DNA of 48,593 bases. It comes from Acidimicrobiia bacterium (GTDB lineage: Bacteria > Actinomycetota > Acidimicrobiia > Spongiisociales > SHLN01). Below, one piece after another: positions 45,117-48,593 of this stretch. The notes below the pieces were generated by a model. That model worked only from the letters and a program-made list of their open reading frames with translations, was not told where the DNA came from and made no database searches. Position 1 is the stretch's first letter, and each line of letters begins with the position of its first letter. Made by a program: the position numbers and the translations under genes. The stretch spans positions 1 to 48,593 of the forward strand of contig JABDLU010000207.1 in NCBI GenBank assembly GCA_013002865.1. Direction: 5' to 3'.

Positions 45117-47268
45117 GCACCCGCAGGATGTCTGAATAATCGTCCGTCCACAGCGGCCCGTCGGCGGGCAGCGGCTGCCACCCATCGTCCATCCATGCCA
45201 CGGTCTGGGAGTCTCTGGTGAGGACCACCCAGTGCGAGGCGAACGCCCCCTCGGACTTCTCGGCCTCGCTCGGGTGATAGAACCGGGCGCGCCCATGCAG
45301 ATTCAGTTCATCGGCGATCCGGCCCAACACCGGCTCGAGGGCGAAGTGACGATTGGAGATATGGACCGCCAGAACGCCGCCGTCTTCGAGCCGACCGAAG
45401 TAGGACGACACCGCCTCGGTAGTCAGCAGATGGATCGGTATGGCATCCGAGCTGAACGCGTCGACAACCAGGATGTCGTAGCGATCGGGTGAGTCCTCCA
45501 GCGACAGCCGACCGTCACCAACGACCACCCGAACGGCCGCCGGTGTGCTGCTCAGGTACGTGAAGTAGTCGGTGTCCCAGGCAATCTCGACCACAGTCGG
45601 GTCGATCTCAAAGAACGTGTAGGTATCGCCGGCACGCCCGTAGCCGGCCAGCCCCCCAACGCCGAGCCCGACGATGCCGACGTCCCTGCGTTCGGCGGCG
45701 TTGGCGATGACCTCACCCACCGGGCCGGCCGGGTGGTAGTAGGAAGTGGGCCGGACCACCGGTTCGCCGTCGATGTAGGCCTGGGTGCCGTGGTTGGTCG
45801 TGCCGGACGCCAGCTGAATTGTGCCGGTGGATTCCTCCACCACCCGGTACACGCCGAAAAAGGACCGCTGCTGGTCGAGCAGGCCGGATGGCTGGACGAC
45901 CAGGACCACCAGCAGGGCGAAGGCCACGGCGCCGGCGTAACTCTTCGCCGAGCGGAGGGTGATCGCACCGTTTGTGAGCCCGATGGCAGCCAGCATGATC
46001 GCCAGAACGTGCAGCCGCTGGGCGTGGGCGAGCCAGGCCAGTCCGAGCATCAGCACTACAAAGCCCCCGGCGACTCGCGGTGGCACCGAAACCCGCGCCG
46101 GACCCGAGCCGACCAGCAGCACGGCGAGACCGATGACGATCGGGTACTCCAGCACGCTCGTGAAGACCACCGGCGCAAGCAGTGCTGCGAAGGCGCCGCC
46201 CAATACACCGCCGACGGAGATCCACAGGTAGAACTCGGTGAGCCGGTCGGGCGCCGGACGGTCCTCGCTCAGTCGAGAGTGGGCGAGGAGGGCGGCGAAG
46301 AAGAACCAGGTGAGATGGACCGCAATCTGGCCGACGAGGCTGACCGAGTTGACGACGAACAGCACGGCCAGCGGGATCACGCCGTACCGAACCACTGCCG
46401 CCGACAGCGCTGTGCGCCGGTGAGAGACCCGCCCGAAGGCGATGATGAAGGTGGTCAAATACAGCAGGAGCGGGGCTATCCACAACAGCGGCACCGAGGC
46501 AACATCGGTTCCGATGTGGCGGGTAACCCCGAGCATGAGGGCGGAGGGCACGAAGCTCCACAGCAGCCATCGCACCCGGCGGGCCGGCGCGATCGGAGGG
46601 GACTGGGTGACTTCGACACTGGTAGCGGTCCGCCGTGCTCGGGTCAGCCAGGCAGCCACGCTCGACGCCGCCACAAAAAGGACATAGAGCGCAGCCCACA
46701 GCCACGCCTGGGCACCGATCGACAGGAGCGGCTCCACGACGATTGGGTACGAGATGAGGGCGAGCACACTCCCGAGATTGCCGGCGGCGTAGAGGAAGTA
46801 GGGGTTGGCGGCGGCCGGGTGATCGGTCGCCGAAAACCACCGCTGGAGCGTCGGGCTCGAGGTGGAGAGAGCGAAGAACGGCAGGCCGACCACCAGGGCC
46901 AGCACCGCCAGCACCCACAGCGCGGGTGATTGATCGCCGGGAAGCCGCCAGGAATCCGACACCGACACCGGAAGCACGATGATCGGGATGGCAAGCACGG
47001 CAATCTGGAGCAGCGGGTGCAGCCGCATTCCGAACCGCCGGGTGCTGACGTGAGCGAACCCGTAGCCGGCCAGCAGCACGAGTTGAAAGAAGACCAGCGA
47101 GGTATTCCACAGGCTCGGGGTTCCACCCGCCAGCGGGAGCAGCATGCGCGCCACCATCGGTTGCACCAGGAACAACAACCCCGAACCCAGGAAGCTGGCA
47201 GCGACGAATACGGCCACCATGGCGCGATTGCGTGCCTCGGTCGGCGCGGCCGCAGTTTGGGTGATCAC
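45106..47268 (-). CDS. Fused membrane transporter-like / spermidine-synthase-like protein
   Basis: 720 aa from a GTG at 47268; the track begins at a TTG 17 codons upstream, and ATG at residue 34 of that ORF is a third option. The N-terminal ~480 residues hold about 12-14 hydrophobic helices (SFLGSGLLFLVQPMVARMLLPLAGGTPSLWNTSLVFFQ is the usual fusion-family start). The C-terminal ~230 residues have a spermidine-synthase-like Rossmann fold (VGIVGLGVGGLAGYGRAGDTYTFFEIDP, VVVGDGRLSLEDSPDRYDILVVDAFSSDAIPIHLLTTEA). Members are annotated as fused MFS/spermidine synthase; polyamine synthesis is unproven. Its stop overlaps the convergent NTase gene by 11 nt. Confidence 0.9.
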   Translation of the reverse strand: MITQTAAAPTEARNRAMVAVFVAASFLGSGLLFLVQPMVARMLLPLAGGTPSLWNTSLVFFQLVLLAGYGFAHVSTRRFGMRLHPLLQIAVLAIPIIVLPVSVSDSWRLPGDQSPALWVLAVLALVVGLPFFALSTSSPTLQRWFSATDHPAAANPYFLYAAGNLGSVLALISYPIVVEPLLSIGAQAWLWAALYVLFVAASSVAAWLTRARRTATSVEVTQSPPIAPARRVRWLLWSFVPSALMLGVTRHIGTDVASVPLLWIAPLLLYLTTFIIAFGRVSHRRTALSAAVVRYGVIPLAVLFVVNSVSLVGQIAVHLTWFFFAALLAHSRLSEDRPAPDRLTEFYLWISVGGVLGGAFAALLAPVVFTSVLEYPIVIGLAVLLVGSGPARVSVPPRVAGGFVVLMLGLAWLAHAQRLHVLAIMLAAIGLTNGAITLRSAKSYAGAVAFALLVVLVVQPSGLLDQQRSFFGVYRVVEESTGTIQLASGTTNHGTQAYIDGEPVVRPTSYYHPAGPVGEVIANAAERRDVGIVGLGVGGLAGYGRAGDTYTFFEIDPTVVEIAWDTDYFTYLSSTPAAVRVVVGDGRLSLEDSPDRYDILVVDAFSSDAIPIHLLTTEAVSSYFGRLEDGGVLAVHISNRHFALEPVLGRIADELNLHGRARFYHPSEAEKSEGAFASHWVVLTRDSQTVAWMDDGWQPLPADGPLWTDDYSDILRVLKL

Positions 47269-47319
47269 GAGTCGCTCACCGCTGTTAGATCGACGGCGGC
47301 CGGCGACTGGTTGAGGCAA

Positions 47320-47374
47320 ACAGCGCTTCGCGCTGTGAGTGGTGTATCTGCCCGAAGTCGCCTACTGTGAGTAG
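47320..47374. promoter_or_regulatory. Hairpin and short dyad before the LuxR-type gene
   Basis: ACAGCGC ttc GCGCTGT (47320-47336) and CTACT gtg AGTAG (47362-47374) lie in the 130-nt divergent spacer. They may be operator sites for the adjacent regulator or leader structures. No convincing -35/-10 pair was read. Confidence 0.35.
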
Positions 47375-47398
47375 TGGCTACACAGGGGAATCGGCGGA

Positions 47399-48100
47399 AT
47401 GGCAACCAGGACAGTGTCGCGTGCCCGGGCGAACGGTAAGGGGCGAACACGCGTCTTGCTCGCAGGCGATCGCTTCCTGCTACTCGAAGCGCTCCGGGCG
47501 AGCCTTCGCTCCCACATGGACGTCGCGGTGGCATCTGCCGAGCACCGGCGGCTCGAGGAGGCGCTTTCATCCTTCGATCCCGCCGTGGTGATTCTCGATG
47601 CGACACGCCTAGAACCTGAGATGGCGATTAGAACCGTGCGACACCTCGTCAACCTCGGCTACCCGGTCATCAGTGTGGCCGCCGATAGCGTCTCGGTCGA
47701 CGCAGCGCGTTTGGTCGGGGCGGGCAGCGTGGCCGTGCTCGGGCTGGACGCCGACCTCGATGACTTTGCCGACACCATCCGGCGCTTCAGCTCGGGCGGG
47801 GAGGCGATGTCGTTGGAGCGCCGCTACGAGTTGGAGAAGATCTTGCGGACTCATCGCCTTGCCGAGCAGCGTCGCTGGCTCCCGTTTGACGAGCTCACCG
47901 CCCGCGAGCAGGCCATCTTCGAGCTCGTCTATGACGGCCTGTCGGCCCATCAGATCGCCGACGAGGCCTGCGTGTCGGTCAACACCGTCCGCTCCCATAT
48001 ACGCAACATCCTCACGAAGCTCAACGTCAACTCCCAACTCGCCGCAGTGGCAATGGCCCGGTCGAACAACTGGTTCGAGACCGAGCCGATGCGTATCTGA
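47399..48100 (+). CDS. NarL/LuxR-type response regulator with degenerate receiver
   Basis: 233 aa. The N-terminal receiver (about 18-130) keeps the central Asp (PAVVILDATRLEPE) but lacks the acidic pair (RVLLAGDRFLLLEALR) and the conserved Lys near its end (VAVLGLDADLDDF). The C-terminal LuxR helix-turn-helix (about 165-225) is complete: FDELTAREQAIFELVYDGLSAHQIADEACVSVNTVRSHIRNILTKLNVNSQLAAV. Regulators of this type may be phosphorylation-independent. No sensor kinase is adjacent. Confidence 0.85.
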   Translation: MATRTVSRARANGKGRTRVLLAGDRFLLLEALRASLRSHMDVAVASAEHRRLEEALSSFDPAVVILDATRLEPEMAIRTVRHLVNLGYPVISVAADSVSVDAARLVGAGSVAVLGLDADLDDFADTIRRFSSGGEAMSLERRYELEKILRTHRLAEQRRWLPFDELTAREQAIFELVYDGLSAHQIADEACVSVNTVRSHIRNILTKLNVNSQLAAVAMARSNNWFETEPMRI

Positions 48101-48125
48101 CGGGCGCACCCACCGGGAACCCGAC

Positions 48126-48593
48126 CTACTCGGGGAACATCATGTCGTCGATCAGCTGCTCCTCGACGAATCCACCCTTGGTGTCGAAGCGGAAGTGCAC
48201 GAAGTCTTTGACGAACTCCAACTCGACGCCCGACTTGCCACGCCGGTTCTTCTCGATCGTCATGACGATCCTGCGCTTGAACCCCTGGGCCTGGACGGGG
48301 TCGTAGGCGCTGTGCCGCTTCGAGACACTCAGCCACTTCTCGTTGAGCAGACAGATGACATCGGCTTCGTAGGTCAGACCCGAGGCACCCCTGATGTGGT
48401 GGGGGCGAACCCGCCGAACGTTGAGACCGCTCGCCTCCGCTGCAGTGACGGCGACCACGACGACGTCGAACTCCATGGCAAGCTCCTTGAGCTCCTCGCC
48501 CTGGCGGATCGAGCGCTCCGAATCCGTCCAGCCGCCATCCGCCATGGGAATCTTCTGCAGGTAGTCGACGAACAGCACCGATCCGGGCCCGCT
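48126..48593 (-). CDS. DnaB-like helicase/ATPase C-terminal domain, partial at window edge
   Basis: The frame is open to the window end (SGPGSVLFVDYLQ..), so only the last ~155 residues are seen and the N-terminus is missing. The RecA-like core has the Walker B strand VLFVDYLQKIP and a second strand FDVVVVAVTAAEASGL. The GASGLTYEADVICLLNEK segment matches the SG/IEYEADVVLFL block of DnaB. Replicative DnaB normally shows SQLNR or a similar motif here, while this protein has AVTAAEA, so it is probably a DnaB-like paralog rather than the main replicative helicase. Ends with the acidic EEQLIDDMMFPE. Confidence 0.8.
   Translation of the reverse strand, partial: SGPGSVLFVDYLQKIPMADGGWTDSERSIRQGEELKELAMEFDVVVVAVTAAEASGLNVRRVRPHHIRGASGLTYEADVICLLNEKWLSVSKRHSAYDPVQAQGFKRRIVMTIEKNRRGKSGVELEFVKDFVHFRFDTKGGFVEEQLIDDMMFPE

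Noticed and set aside
45733-46929. 398-aa plus-strand ORF
   Set aside because: Gly/Glu/Gln/His-rich antisense of the fused membrane/spermidine-synthase gene.

Overview
This is a gene-dense, high-GC bacterial chromosome segment. The gene content points to an actinobacterium: a WhiB-family protein, a GlnR-type orphan regulator beside glutamine synthetases, an lhr-nei2 pair, and GTG/TTG starts with GGAGG-type ribosome sites. Long Thr-rich linkers (TTTTT..VP) in secreted proteins are reminiscent of the class Acidimicrobiia, but that placement is inference. No rRNA, phage, transposase or CRISPR is visible. One tRNA, Pro(CGG), is present.

Layout. 0.1-3.2 kb (minus): a folate operon, folB then a fused folK-folE, followed by an alpha/beta hydrolase and a TcpC-like membrane protein. 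3.2-3.7 kb: an intergenic mosaic of short repeats. 3.7-7.7 kb: an SDR-DUF2867 protein, DUF427, a methyltransferase, a pteridine-reductase-like SDR and an anchored Thr-rich protein. 7.7-11.5 kb (plus): a nitrogen cluster, GSII, GSI-alpha, GlnR and a GNAT, with a four-box GlnR-like operator in front. 11.5-14.3 kb: RidA, an A-type Fe-S carrier and an Mrp ATPase. 14.4-21.2 kb: a secreted CHRD protein, a TMADH-like flavoenzyme, an MbcA-like protein with a cytidylate-kinase-like protein, an M23 peptidase and an MBL hydrolase. 21.2-24.6 kb: selA-selB, then WhiB. 24.8-29.9 kb: NfeD, a tandem repeat block, a receiver protein, a CorC-type protein, an uncharacterised protein, a siderophore-interacting protein and TfoX. 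30.1-34.2 kb (minus): an uncharacterised envelope cluster with two paralogous membrane proteins, a four-helix membrane protein, a LysM protein and a TcpC-like protein. 34.3-35.2 kb: three small genes, two of them below the ORF-track cut-off. 35.1-42.5 kb: a methyltransferase, Tag, a PEP-mutase-like protein, Nei2 and Lhr. 42.5-48.6 kb: aminopeptidase P, LapA, a small nucleotidyltransferase-like protein, an MFS/spermidine-synthase fusion, a LuxR-type regulator and a truncated DnaB-like ATPase.

How the genes work together. The clearest functional units are pterin/folate synthesis (folB, folKE, perhaps the FolM-like SDR), ammonium assimilation with its own regulator, selenocysteine incorporation (selA-selB; no selC or selD seen here), Fe-S handling (A-type carrier, Mrp), and DNA repair (Tag, Nei2, Lhr).

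The most unusual signal is not a gene. At least eleven intergenic arrays consist of degenerate 7-bp units that keep strict 7-nt phase even where the unit sequence changes. Some are mixed with two families of hairpin repeats, a 39-nt double hairpin and an ~83-nt element that forms a three-copy tandem near 26.1-26.5 kb. They abut or overlap gene ends and starts.
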